Source: Malus domestica (Eukaryota; Streptophyta; Magnoliopsida; Rosales; Rosaceae). Taken from it: DNA of 64,000 nt. The stretch lies in the NCBI RefSeq assembly GCF_042453785.1, contig NC_091674.1, forward strand, positions 30,639,501 through 30,703,500. Reading direction: 5' to 3'. Below the pieces are notes generated by a model, which worked only from the letters and a program-made list of their open reading frames with translations, ran no database searches and was not told the origin of the DNA. Position numbers and translations under genes: made by a program. Shown one piece after another: positions 35,691 to 47,653 of the stretch (positions are counted from its first letter, which is position 1; each line of letters begins with the position of its first letter).

Positions 35691-36658
35691 ATGTTATATT
35701 GATTAAAAATAAATAAATAAACACATATTTAAATTTTTTTTTTCACTCATGACCCTAAAGTCTAATGAAACCCAATTCCCACAAGCCATAAATTTTCTGA
35801 GAGAATAATAACAACAGACTACAATCTAAAGCTCTATCATTTTTGTAATAAGGATTATGCTCCCTCACATGCAAGCAACAAGATACAAAGAAATTTAAAC
35901 AATTTTTTCCAATGCGTCACAATGCACATTGTCTGGCACATAAACACACATGAACATCTGGTGTACTTTATCATGTCTGATTTTATTATTTTAAAATGTT
36001 ATATTGATTAAAAATAAATAAACACATGTTTTAAATATTATATTTTTTGCGATTTTTTACACATGCTATCTCATAGTATATACGAACATATTTGACGGTT
36101 GGATTGTTGAAACTAGTTTTATTAGAATGCATATCAAATTGATAGATTTAACAAACACTTAAGAGTTAATGTTATACTTCCATTAAGTATAAAATAAGAT
36201 TTATCCACTAGTGTAAATATTTTAAATTGAAGATCGAATTCATTCATTGCATTCTTATAGGATCGAGGGTGTGGGCTTTGTTGGTGAAGGGAGGGATTGG
36301 AATGGTAAAGGCATGACACGCGGGCCTGAGTAAAGGAACAGGGGACATGTAGTCCCCCCAATACATACATATATATATTTTCAAACATCGAAACGGCGCC
36401 GTTTGACTTTTAATTTTTTAATTTTTTTTTACCAGGAGCAAAACGACGTCGTTTTGGCATGGATTTATAAAAAAATAAAAAAAATAAAATAAAAAAAAAC
36501 CAATATGCGAACCAGTTCACCGGAGCGAGAACAGACATGGAGGTGCTGGGTTTTCCGGTGAGGGGAAGGGCAGAACCTCCGCTCTAGCTGTGTTTTCCGG
36601 CGAAGGGAATGGCGGCTGCCACTCCTCGTCGTCACGTGGCTTCGCCACTGCTCTCAAT

Positions 36659-37382
36659 GGTTTATTTTAGACACTTAAATAGGACCGAGTAGTACAATAT
36701 ACCAGATATACAAGGAACGTATATAGCAACTTCCATCTATCTAAGAAATTCATTTGTTGTCAAATGTTACTAGAAAAGTAGGGTTGTAATTTGGTTTCAT
36801 TTAGGATTAGGAATCTTTAATTATATATGTATTAGAGTTATTTAGTCCTATTGATATACGGATTAGAATTGTTTACTACGTATGTATGTTAGTTGGAGAG
36901 ATTAAACACAACTTGATATAACAAGTATAATAATATAATTGTTTAAAAATTTAAACAGAAATTTTTTCCATCATTTATATTATGAATATATTTGGCTAAA
37001 AAGTTATCTTCTATCTCGTTAACTTGAAGGTGGGCTGTGAAGGTTAAACGAAGTCCAGATAGAAGGCAACGTTTTAGCCAAATAATTATTTCATAATTTC
37101 TCTCAGTCACACGCGATACAAAGCACTTGGAGTTTATAACCTGTTTTGGACTTTTCAATGGATTCCCACAGCTGCTGCTGTCGATCGTAGTAAATACTTG
37201 AAAGCCGTAATTAAGTAAGTTAACACGTCCTTTTTTGGAAGTTGTTCGATGTTTACCCCCATCCCCAGGACGTAAACTTTTACAGTTTTATTTAGGGTTT
37301 TTTCACGACCACACGGTACGTACGTCAGTTGACCATAAACGAGCAAATCTCAACGGTTAAATCTCCTTATTTTATGTTAATC
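36659..37382. other. Intergenic region without a recognised gene
   Basis: About 720 bp of AT-rich DNA; nothing recognised. Confidence 0.5.
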
Positions 37383-37422
37383 TAAGGCATCTTCAACGAA
37401 GATGTCAAAAGAAAAATATCAA

Positions 37423-38427
37423 GGGAACTTTCATGAAAAGGGCTTAGACTAAGTTTATTTTAAAAAAAAACCATGCTATAACTTTATTTAATTAAAAAGA
37501 CTAAAATTTTAATGAAAAACCCTTAAATTTTAATAAAAATGACAAAAGAACTTAAATTTTAATGAAAAAGACATAATTTTAATATTAAAAAAAAAAATCT
37601 GATGCGCGGACCCATGTGTCCTCACACTGTTTATGGAACTTCTACACTGCTTATGGAACTTACGACACTATTTATGAAACTTACTGCACTATTTATGAAA
37701 ACTTACGACACTGTTTATGAAACTTAATGGTACTACATTCTTCTCTCTCGTCTTCTTGAATATTCTTAGCACATTCTCACTTTCCAAACACATCTTATTC
37801 TTCTAATCTTCTTCGATACTCATTAAAATACAAAGATTTAAAAGCAATTTTCATTAATTTTCTTAGAAAAATATACACATATATTTACCTTTTGTCGCCA
37901 AACATCAATGTGATGACGTATTTAAATTTCTCCTCTTCACATGTCGATGTCCAATGCATAAAAAATTGAAGCACCGAAACGAAAATCAAACAAAAATTTG
38001 TCTGCCATGTAAGATAAAGCATCAGTGTTCCTTCATCTGAAACTCCACTTGTAATTACCTAGATAGTTTGAACTTGAAGCATTTAGCATTGTGGCTATGC
38101 TTGCGCGAAAGTGCGATAGGTTGGTCGATTTCATTCAGTGTTTCATAGGTTGTAGTTGATGTGCAACAAGTCGATTTGAATTAAATTTGGGTTCGGATGC
38201 AAGTTTGACAAGACCATGTATAGTAAACATGCAACTTGCAGAAGCGAAGTTGTTTGATAAGAGTATTGGGTGATTGGGTGGTTGGGTGGGTGAGGGCGCG
38301 CGCACAGCGCGACTTTTTTTTTTAATGTTTATTTATTTTATTTTTTTTGTCCTTATCATTAAATAAAGTTAGTGTATGGTTTTTCATTAAAATGCAAAAA
38401 TTTGAAGCCCTTTTCATTAGTTTTCCT
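37423..38427. mobile_element. 1-kb TIR element with 9-bp target duplication, nested
   Basis: AAATATCAA flanks both sides (37414-37422 and 38428-38436). Ends GGGAACTTTCATGAAAAGGG and, on the other strand, AGGAAAACTAATGAAAAGGG. It is non-coding and contains a minisatellite (37624-37727). The 9-bp duplication suggests a Mutator-like non-autonomous element. Confidence 0.8.
37624..37727. repeat. Minisatellite, about 21-23 bp unit, five copies
   Basis: Consecutive units of the type 'acactgtttatggaactta', each slightly changed, inside the 1-kb nested element. Confidence 0.85.
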
Positions 38428-38771
38428 AAATATCAAATGTTAATTTAATGGCTGACATGCCAATATCATATTTTCTATTTTTTCCAACTGATATGTTTTT
38501 TTGTTATAAATGATATTTATAGGACTCATTTAAAAAAAATTAAAATAAATTTTCAAGATCTATAATTGATGTATTAATGAGACCTATACATTAAAATAAT
38601 TAAAAATTATTTGACATCAACTTTTTTCATATGTCAAATTTGACATATGAAAACTTGTACGTCATGTCAATCCATATAGGATTGACATATCAATTGGAGC
38701 TTGCTTCTACCTTAAATTTGATTACATGACATTTTACTTAGAATTTGACACCTCATTTAAAGATGTTCTAA

Positions 38772-39502
38772 ATTTTTGAACCTACACAAGCCCCGAGAGA
38801 TAACCAATAATACAACGTTACATAGATGTTTCTGCCCTGATCAGGTTGGATCTGAAGGGAACAACATTCTCAATATGTACATGATCATCACAAGAAACCT
38901 GACCTCTTGAGTCCTTTGACCTATCGGGGTAAGTTTTCATGCTCAGTATATATACACAGAAAGAAAATCATTTATCCATCCATGATGGTGAATGATGAAA
39001 CAAACCATAACTAACTTTGCCTTCGTGTTTAATTGCGGATAGCTTTGCTAACATGAGCTTGGCCTGGCTTCCTAAACCTTGGTGTGGCATGATTCACTTC
39101 CGTCGGTAGTTTAGCTTCACTCCATTCGGAATTAGTGCATCCTGACTTACAGGTCAGTCTTTCTCTCGTGATGTGTGATTTTATTTTTTTCTACCATTAT
39201 GTATTTTGATGTTTCAAAGCTTGTTTGTAAGTTTCTATATTTTAGGCATTTTTCTAGAGGAGTTAGGTTCTAGGTCCCATTTTTTTTGTTCTAATTTTTC
39301 CTTTTGTTTTCAAGAGGGGTCAGGGTTAGAGGGATTAGGCTCATTAACTGTTTAAAATTTTTGTACATATGCTCATATTAATTTATCAAGAGACTAGGAT
39401 TTCATATATGATAAGGTCAGCGGGAAGACAATTACACACATTACTTCCTAAAGATTCAGAATTTTGACCACTTTATTTCATTTTAAATGCTAGCTTAGGT
39501 AT
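38772..39502. other. Intergenic region without a recognised gene
   Basis: About 730 bp with short T-rich runs. No gene or defined element was recognised. Confidence 0.5.
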
Positions 39503-39539
39503 CACCTCCATTTTTTTTTTTTGAACAAATGATATTATC

Positions 39540-40920
39540 TATTAACAGAGTAACAAAGAATGCAGAAAAACTACTAAGAACAGTATGAGTGTTTAGAGAG
39601 CAAGAGAGAGACAAAACGATTGTATTATTACTGAATGAATTCTTAACACTTTCAGACTTCAGTTTATATAGAGCCATTCTAACTGTCTTGTATTGTAAGC
39701 TGTTTTAACTAACTAACTGATAACAACTCAGCTAACTAATTTCAACCATTTAACTAACTATTGACTGATGAGCTGGCCATAGGTGAGTCATAGGTGTATA
39801 GTCAACATTCCCCCTCAATCTAAGCTGGGATTTCCAAGCTTTAGATTGTAACAATGCTTGAGAAATGAAAGACTATGCAGCCCCTTAGTTAGAATGTCTG
39901 CTGTTTGTTCTTCTGTTGGAATGTAGAGAACCTCAAGATCTCTTCTCTGTACTCTTTCCCTTACAAAATGATAATCTGTATCCAGATGCTTGATTCTGGA
40001 ATGGAAGACAGGATTGGAACTTAAAGCTATCGCAGACATGTTATCACAATGTATTATAGGAGGTTGAGGCACTGAGCATTTCAAATCTCTGAGAATCTGT
40101 CTAACCCAAGCTATGTCTGCAGCTGTATGAGCTAGAGCTTTATACTCAGCCTCTGTAGAACTTCGGGACACCGATGTTTGTTTCTTTGATTGCCAAGAAA
40201 TCGGATTTTCCCCAAGATAAACCACATACCCAGTAACTGATCTCCTTGTATTGAGATATGCAGCCCAATCAGAATCTGAGAAAGCAGTGAGAGTAGGATG
40301 TGATGCTGCAGAATACACTATCCCAGTATGCAGGGTTCCCTGCAAATATCGTAGAATTCGTTTGACATCACCAAAATGTATCTCGGTAAGGGAATTCATA
40401 TATTGACATACTGTATTAACTGCAAATGCAATGTCAGGTCTCGTAAATGTCAAGTATTGTAGGGACCCCACAACACTTCTGTATGTACTAGGATCTGCAA
40501 GGAGAGAACCTTCGGAACACAAAAGCTGACTATGAGGCTTACAAGGAGTAGCAGCTGGTTTACACGAATCCATTCCTGATTTATGAATGAGATCCTTTAT
40601 ATACTTTGCTTGATGAACAAAAATATCCCCATTTGATTTATATTGAATCTGCAGACCAAGAAAGTAAGTGAGCCTGCCCAAATCTTTCAAATCAAACACT
40701 GTTGATAATTCTTGGACTACATTTTGAACTTTAACTGAGCTTGATCCAGTCAAAATAATATCATCCACATATAACAGTAGGATGATTATGTCCGCAAAGT
40801 CTGTTTTCATAAACAAACTTGTGTCTGAAACTGATGCAGTGAATCCCATTGCGAGGAGATAACTTGTAAACTTTGAATTCCAGGCTCTAGGTGCCTGTTT
40901 TAACCCATATAGTCCTTCAT
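39540..40920 (-). mobile_element. Ty1/copia fossil, inverted 3' part with LTR
   Basis: Minus-strand 3' portion of a copia element: an LTR (39540-39807), the polypurine tract and the end of pol (from the reverse transcriptase palm through RNase H). The LTR matches the one at 40978-41245 almost base for base, so the event is recent. It abuts a plus-strand pol end at about 40921, tail to head with the neighbour element. It is partial and broken. Confidence 0.9.
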
Positions 40921-43900
40921 TTCTCAAGCATTGTTACAATCTAAAGCTTGGAAATCCCAGCTTAGATTGAGGGGGAATGTTGACTATACACCTATGACTC
41001 ACCTATGGCCAGCTCATCAGTCAATAGTTAGTTAAATGGTTGAAATTAGTTAGCTGAGTTGTTATCAGTTAGTTAGTTAAAACAGCTTACAATACAAGAC
41101 AGTTAGAATGGCTCTATATAAACTGAAGTCTGAAAGTGTTAAGAATTCATTCAGTAATAATACAATCGTTTTGTCTCTCTCTTGCTCTCTAAACACTCAT
41201 ACTGTTCTTAGTAGTTTTTCTGCATTCTTTGTTACTCTGTTAACATGGTATCATCGCCGAGTCGATTCTTGGTGCCTTTCTTCCGCTGATTTGGGATCGA
41301 CAGGGAGGAGACGCTCTTCGATCATATCGTTTCTGGTTTGGGTACAGATTCAAGAACGCAGTCCTTTCAGGTTCTTTCTGATTTCTTGCACTCTATATGT
41401 TTGATGAAATGTCGAAGTCACAAATTCTGCTTCAAGTTGCATAATTGTTCGAGGCCGATAGTCATTAGTCTTGGAATCATGGAATGGATAGATCAATGAG
41501 GTATTTGTTGGGATAGAAAGGCCAATAGCCATTTTCCTTTTATGTTTCACTTCAGAAAGGCCGATAGCCAGAAGTGTGTGTGTCGAAGTTTTGTGTCACT
41601 TCAGAAAGGCCGATAGCCAGAAGTGTGTGTGTACAATTCTTGTTGTGTTCTTCAAAAGGCCGATAGCCAGGAGTTGTTGACGAGTTCTTCCGAAGATTTG
41701 ATTTGTTGTTAAAGTTGATATAATGGCCGATTCAAGTGTCAAAATTGAAGCATTGTTGGGAATGTTGACTGTGAAACTTCAAGATGATAATTTTGTTAAG
41801 TGGGGATATCAATTTCAGTCAGTTTTAAGGGGATATGATTTGTTTGATTTCTTTCTTGGAGAGATTCCTTGTCCATCTAAGTTTGTGATTAGTCCAGAAA
41901 CCGGTATAACAAAGGAAGTCTCTGCCGAGTATAAAGAATGGGTGAGAAAAGATATGGCACTGCTAAGTCTTCTTATTGCTACTTTATCTGATGAGGCTAT
42001 GGAACATGTCATTGGGTGCAGAACATCTCATGAAGCCTGGACATGTTTACAAGAAAGGTTTGCATCGATTTCAGTTGTTCGAGTTAATCAGTTAAAGACT
42101 GAATTACATACAGCACAAAAAGGAGGGGAATCTGTGGATAAGTTCTTAATGAGGCTGAAGAATATAAGGGATCAACTTGTTTCTGTTGGAGAAAGAATTT
42201 CAGATAATGATTTGATGATTGCTGTGTTATCTGGTCTGCCTGTAGATTTTGAGATGATTCGCACAGTGATCTTAGCAAGGGATACAGCTCTATCTTTAAA
42301 AGATTTCCGAGCTCAACTTCTTGTTGCAGAAGGGAGTATTGAGTCCAAGATGCAATCTTTGTCCAGTTCTATGGCTGCAATGTGTGTTCAAGGTGAAGGT
42401 TCTAGCGCTCAGCGATATCAGGGCTATGAACATGGTGAAAGCTCAAATACACAAGGGATGCAATGAGGATATAATGGAGAGCAATTTGGAGATAGCTTTC
42501 AAGGTGGTTCTGGTTTTCTGGGCAATGGAAATAACAGGAACAATTACAATACTAGAAATGGTAGCAACAACAATTTCAAGAAGTTTGGGAATGGAAATAA
42601 CAATTTTAAGAATTCATCTTTCGGATTTCATAACAGGAATGCAAGTGGAAGTACTAACAATCACTTTGGGAATGGAAACAACAATTATTCTGGAAATGGA
42701 AAAGCTCCTCAGAGTGGGGGAAATGGATATTCTGGAAATAGTTATGGGAATGGAGGTTCGTTTTCTGGCAATGGGAGTTCAAATGGTTATTCTAAGACAA
42801 ATTGGGCTGGAAATACCAATTTTAAGTCTTCTGTGTCACCAGAGTGTCAGATTTGCTCAAGAAGAGGACATACTGCACCAAACTGTTATTACAGATCTGA
42901 TAATAGGAATGTTCAGAGTTCCGGTCCTGTGATATGTCAAATTTGTGGAAAAAAAGGGCATATTGCTCTTGAATGCTATCATAGGAACAACTATGCTTAC
43001 CAAGGTAATCCTCCACCTTCTTCTCTTGCTATGACTGCTCAGGCAAACATTGAGACAAATGCAGCTGCTGGTTCAGTATTTCCAAATGAAAATGGACATG
43101 GTTTTTCTACTGAAGATCATTGGATTATTGACACGGGGGCTACTCATCATATGACTGCTAATCTAAATCATCTCAATAATGTCATTCCATACAATGGTGA
43201 TGAGAAGATTACTATTGGGAATGGTACAGGTTTATCAGTCACTCATATTGGTTCAACTTCTATATCTATGCCTCATAATGATATAGTATTGAGAAATGTG
43301 CTTTGTGTTCCTACAATTGCTGTTAATTTGTTATCTGTTAAAAAGATGTGTAAGGATAATGGTTGCTGGTTTGTGTGTGATGATATTGTGTTTTTTATAC
43401 AGGACAAGGCAACAAGGAAAATACTTTACCAAGGAAAGAGTGATGGTGGGGATCTGTTTACAATACCGGTGAATGTGTTTGCCAGGTCGTTTGCTGCAAA
43501 GTTGGGAAAATGTTCAGCTTTTCTGGGAAAGAAAGTTCATGTTTCAGTATGGCATCAAAGGTTAGGACATCCATCTGTGGAGGTACTTGCTGCAATGCTA
43601 AAGAAGTCAAAGGTGGTAGTTCATGCTGATTGTTCACAGTCCTTATGTTCTTCGTGTATTAGTGGTAAAATGAGTAGGCAACCTTTTCATGTAAAACAGT
43701 CTAGAGCTACTTTTCTTTTTTAGAAGGTTCATACTGATGTATGGGGGCCCTCTCCAAAGGTGTCTGTACAAGGTTATAGGTACTATATTAGTTTTGTAGA
43801 CGAATTTTCTCGGTTCCTTTGGATATTTCCTATGAATAATAAATCACAAGCTTTTGAGATATTTGTGAAGTTTCATGCCTTTATTTTGAATCAATTCAAT

Positions 43901-46060
43901 GCTACAATCAAGTGTTTACAATCTGATGGAGGGGGAGAGTTTTTGAGTAAAACATTTATCAATTTTCTGGAGAATAAAGGGATTAAACATATGCTATCTT
44001 GTCCATATACTCCTCAACAAAATGGCATTGCAGAGAGGAAACATAGACATGTGATTGAAACTGCTGTGACTTTGTTGACTGAAGCAAATTTACCTACCTA
44101 ATTCTGGTATCATGCTTGCACACATGCTGCATTTCTTATTAATAGGATGCCAAGTAGAATCCTAAGTATGCAGTCCCCATATCAGGTAGTTTTTGGACTA
44201 GAACCTGAGGTTCAACATCTAAAAGTGTTTGGTACTGCAGTTTATCCATTTTTGAGGCCATATAATGAGAACAAACTGCAGCAAAGATCAATTCAGTGTG
44301 TTTTTCTTGGTTATATGATGGGATATAAGGGCGTAGCTTGTTACAATATTAGTACTGGTAAATTGCTCATATCAAGACATGTTGTTCACGATGAGGAGGT
44401 TTTCCCATACAGAGGCAAATTAATCACAGAAATGCAGAATTCTGTCAAGTCAACACAGCATAATCCTTCCAATCCTTCAGCTCCAATTGTGATACATATG
44501 CCATTTCCCAATGATAATGGTTATGCAGGACAGGTTATGGCAGTACAAAATGAGACTGCTAATACATCGGTTCAAGCAAGTGACTCACCTGAAGTCAGTG
44601 GTGCAAATTTACAGTTATCTTCACACAGAGATGGGTCTCACAGTTCTGATCAGCATTTATCTTCACACAGAGATGGTTCTCACAGTCCCGATCAACATGA
44701 TAGTTCCCCTCACCATCACTCTGGCATCTCAACTAGTATTTCTCCTATGTTGCCTGTCCATCACAATTCTCAGCTTGAGGTAATTCTGCCTATCTCACCA
44801 TTAACTAGTTCATCTTCTGAGTATTTACTTGATGCAATACCAGCAAATGTTGTTCAAACAAGGTTGAGAACAGGTGCTATTGAACGAAAGAATTATGCAG
44901 CATTGATGACCTTCTGTCCTTAAATTCAAAGTTTACAGATCACAGATGAAGATCCATTTGTTGGAGGCTTTTCTTTTATGTCTGAGATTACAGATCCAGT
45001 TGAACCTTCATGTTTCAGAAAAGCAGCATCCATGTCTCAGTGGCAAAATGCGATGCAAGAAGAGTATGATTCTCTTCGAGCTCAAGGTACATGGAGACTA
45101 GTACCTACTCCTGAAGATAGATCTATAATTGGCAGCAAATGGGTGTATAAGGTGAAAAAGAACCCTGATGGTAGTATTTCAAGATACAAGGCGAGGCTTG
45201 TGGCTCAAGGGTTTTCCCAGGAGCATGGTGTTGACTATTCTGATACTTTCAGTCCTGTTGTGAGGCATACAACTGTAAGGATAATTATTGCATTAGCTGC
45301 TATGAATCGGTGGGAGTTGAAACAACTTGACATAAAGAATGCTTTTTTGCATGGGGAGTTACAGGAGGAGGTGTACATGAAACAACCACAAGGCTTTGTG
45401 GATCCTAGCCATCCAACTCATGTTTGTAAGTTGTTGAAATCCCTATATGGGTTAAAACAGGCACCTAGAGCCTGGAATTCAAAGTTTACAAGTTATCTCC
45501 TCGCAATGGGATTCACTGCATCAGTTTCAGACACAAGTTTGTTTATGAAAACAGACTCTGCGGACATAATCATCCTACTGTTATATGTGGATGATATTAT
45601 TTTGACTGGATCAAGCTCAGTTAAAGTTCAAAATGTAGTCCAAGAATTATCAACAGTGTTTGATTTGAAAGATTTGGGCAGGCTCACTTACTTTCTTGGT
45701 CTGCAGATTCAATATAAATCAAATGGGGATATTTTTGTTCATCAAGCAAAGTATATAAAGGATCTCATTCATAAATCAGGAATGGATTCGTGTAAACCAG
45801 CTGCTACTCCTTGTAAGCCTCATAGTCAGCTTTTGTGTTCCGAAGGTTCTCTCCTTGCAGATCCTAGTACATACAGAAGTGTTGTGGGGTCCCTACAATA
45901 CTTGACATTTACGAGACCTGACATTGCATTTGCAGTTAATGCAGTATGTCAATATATGAATTCCCCTACTGAGATACATTTTGGTGCTGTCAAACGAATT
46001 CTACGATATTTGCAGGGAACCCTGCATACTGGGATACTGGGATAGTGGGATAACTTGTAA
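40921..46060 (+). mobile_element. Ty1/copia fossil (RE1-like), plus strand, 3' end missing
   Basis: Parts in order: a 57-bp end of pol with polypurine tract, an LTR (40978-41245, 268 bp, TG...CA, with TATATAA), a tRNA-Met-type primer site beginning TGGTATCA at 41246, a leader with repeated 'aaaggccgatagccag', gag (from 41723) with two zinc knuckles (CQICSRRGHTAPNC type), protease (DTGATHH), integrase, reverse transcriptase (YVDDI) and the start of RNase H. The 3' end and right LTR are absent. The coding region is broken in about four places. The polypurine tract directly before the LTR shows that this LTR once joined two tandem copies. The close match to the inverted neighbour suggests a young age. 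Confidence 0.92.
40978..41245 (+). repeat. Copia LTR shared by a pol end and a gag start
   Basis: 268 bp, starts TGTTGACTATAC and ends CTGTTAACA. The left side has the GAGGGGGAA polypurine tract and the right side the primer-binding site. The matching inverted LTR is at 39540-39807. Confidence 0.9.
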
Positions 46061-46390
46061 ACATTAAAAGGGAGGGGGTGTGGGCTTAGCCTCACAATGG
46101 GCTAGCAATAATGTGGTTCAAATTCGTCTTTGGCGAGAATTAAACTTAAGACCTCTCATTTACAAGTAAAGAAGAATACCACTAGACAGTAGTACTAAGT
46201 GGCACCTCCAAAAAAAATATTAGCTTAAGTATATGAGGGATTTATGAACACTCTTTTGTTTACAATACTCTTCCAAATTTCTATATTTATATCTTAATTA
46301 TTTCATGCATGATTCATTTACTTTTTATACATGGACTGATTGCTGGATATATAGACAAGAAAAAAATGAATAAATTGTGTATGTAAACTT

Positions 46391-46576
46391 TTTCTTTCTT
46401 TTTTCGAATATAAATGATATTATTCACAATAAGGGGTGGGAGAGTGGGTTAAGCCTCACAATGGGTTAGCCATAATAATTATGATTCAAAATTTTCTTTG
46501 GCGAGGACTAAACCTAGACGTCTCACTTAAAAGTGAAGATGAATACCACTACACCGTAGTACAGTACTAAGTGACA
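46391..46576 (-). mobile_element. tRNA-derived SINE, complete copy, 17-bp target duplication
   Basis: Flanked by ATTGTGTATGTAAACTT (46374-46390) and ATTGTGTAGGTAAACTT (46577-46593), one mismatch. The T-rich tail is at the left, so the element is on the minus strand. The tRNA-like head lies at the right ('gtagtggtattcatcttc' read on the minus strand). The body shares 'gcctcacaatgggttagcca' with the split copy next door. The long variable duplication and the tail prove retroposition. Confidence 0.85.
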
Positions 46577-46593
46577 ATTGTGTAGGTAAACTT

Positions 46594-47051
46594 AGAAGGT
46601 TTTGGTTTGAAAAGCTCTAGGGTTTCTTCTAAAATTTTGTTTTTTTTTTGTCCTTTTTCTTTTCTGAAATTATTATTATTTTTTTTTCTTTTGGTCAGGG
46701 GAAAATGCGGGATTAGTTTTCAAAATAGTATGCAAATATTAATTTTATGGAATGTGGATCACATCATTACCATATCATTTGCTAAATTTGTAACAAAAGA
46801 ACAAAACTACTCCCAAACCTATATTCTTGGTCACTTCAACATCAAGGTCTTTTACTCTCATCTGAAAAAATTAATTAGTTCCATCTCTGATTCCTCATAT
46901 CAACATCAAACTCTCTCCCATGCAAGGTCTTTCACTCTCATCTGAAAAAATTAATTAGTTCCATCTCTGATTCCTCATATCAACATCAAACTCTCTCCCA
47001 TGCATCCATCATCCAGTTATTTTGATTCCCTACAGCCGAGGACCCATATGC

Positions 47052-47104
<53 letters not shown>

Positions 47105-47653
47105 ACTCTCTTATGAATACAAATACAATCATGTATAACTCACATTACACAGATACACTGTTATTTTAATGTCTCATGCTAATGATACATCTAAAAAACA
47201 ATTTACGCGTATTGTTATACTATTAATACATGATGTCCCTGTACACCCGTGCGATGTTAGTTGTTCTTAATCACGTACACATCCCTAGTTGTTACTTAAA
47301 TAAGGTCTATCTGTGTAGATCGACATTAAACCTCTGCAATGTACTTTTTTTCCTTGTCGAAGCTTGCAATGTGCTTTAATGTTAATTTGCATTAATTCAA
47401 CCAACATGGTCCAGATGCATTTTAAGGCAACCTTCTTCGATATCCACATACATTCATACAATACAATGGCGCTTATACAAGTCCCCCTGAAATGTAACAT
47501 CAACAACTTCTTAATTAAAAAAACTAACAGTCCTCCATTTTCCAACAAAATAACAAAATCTAAACGCCTCCCAGTAACAGTACCATCATCTTACATTAAT
47601 TCATGATCATATAAAGCAAATTAATTAAGCGGTTTCATAATAATTAGTTATAA
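46594..47653. other. WOX1 downstream region with simple repeats
   Basis: Contains a near-perfect 80-bp tandem duplication (46843-46922 and 46923-47002) and a TC microsatellite (47055-47100). The rest is AT-rich and includes the 3' region of WOX1. No other gene was recognised. Confidence 0.6.
46843..47002. repeat. 80-bp tandem duplication
   Basis: Two units starting 'caaggtcttt' at 46843 and 46923 that differ at about one base. A recent local duplication. Confidence 0.92.

Larger units (their letters stand above)
33590..36650 (-). mobile_element. hAT DNA transposon with both ends, decayed
   Basis: Terminal inverted repeats TAGTGGCGAAGCCA and CAGTGGCGAAGCCA (right end read on the other strand) enclose 3,061 bp, flanked by the exact 8-bp duplication CTCTCAAT (33582-33589 and 36651-36658). 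The left 1.75 kb codes for a decayed transposase on the minus strand. The right part is replaced or invaded by a CACTA-type end (from 35337) and AT-rich filler with a 55-bp direct repeat (35673 and 35978). Near the right end are palindromic 'aaacgacgtcgtttt' and 'cggcgccg' motifs. It looks unable to move on its own. Confidence 0.92.
37386..38768. mobile_element. TIR element with TAA target duplication, carrying a nested element
   Basis: The left end GGCATCTTCAACG and the right end on the other strand GAACATCTTTAAA are imperfect inverted repeats flanked by TAA (37383-37385 and 38769-38771). Without the nested element it is about 370 bp, a size usual for a Harbinger/Tourist-type MITE. Confidence 0.6.
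39511..46202 (-). mobile_element. tRNA-derived SINE, split by a Ty1/copia insertion
   Basis: The SINE parts are 39511-39539 (poly-T, the tail of a minus-strand SINE) and 46061-46202. They are flanked by CACCTCCA (39503-39510 and 46203-46210). Read on the minus strand, the body has tRNA-like promoter boxes: 'tctagtggtattc' (A box type) and 'aagtttaattctcgcc' (B box type). The same family occurs whole at 46391-46576 and 54214-54391, which shows that the DNA between the two parts is an insertion. Confidence 0.8.

Noticed and set aside
37624-37727. CRISPR-like array
   Set aside because: Plant nuclear DNA with contiguous variable units and no spacers; a minisatellite inside a transposon.
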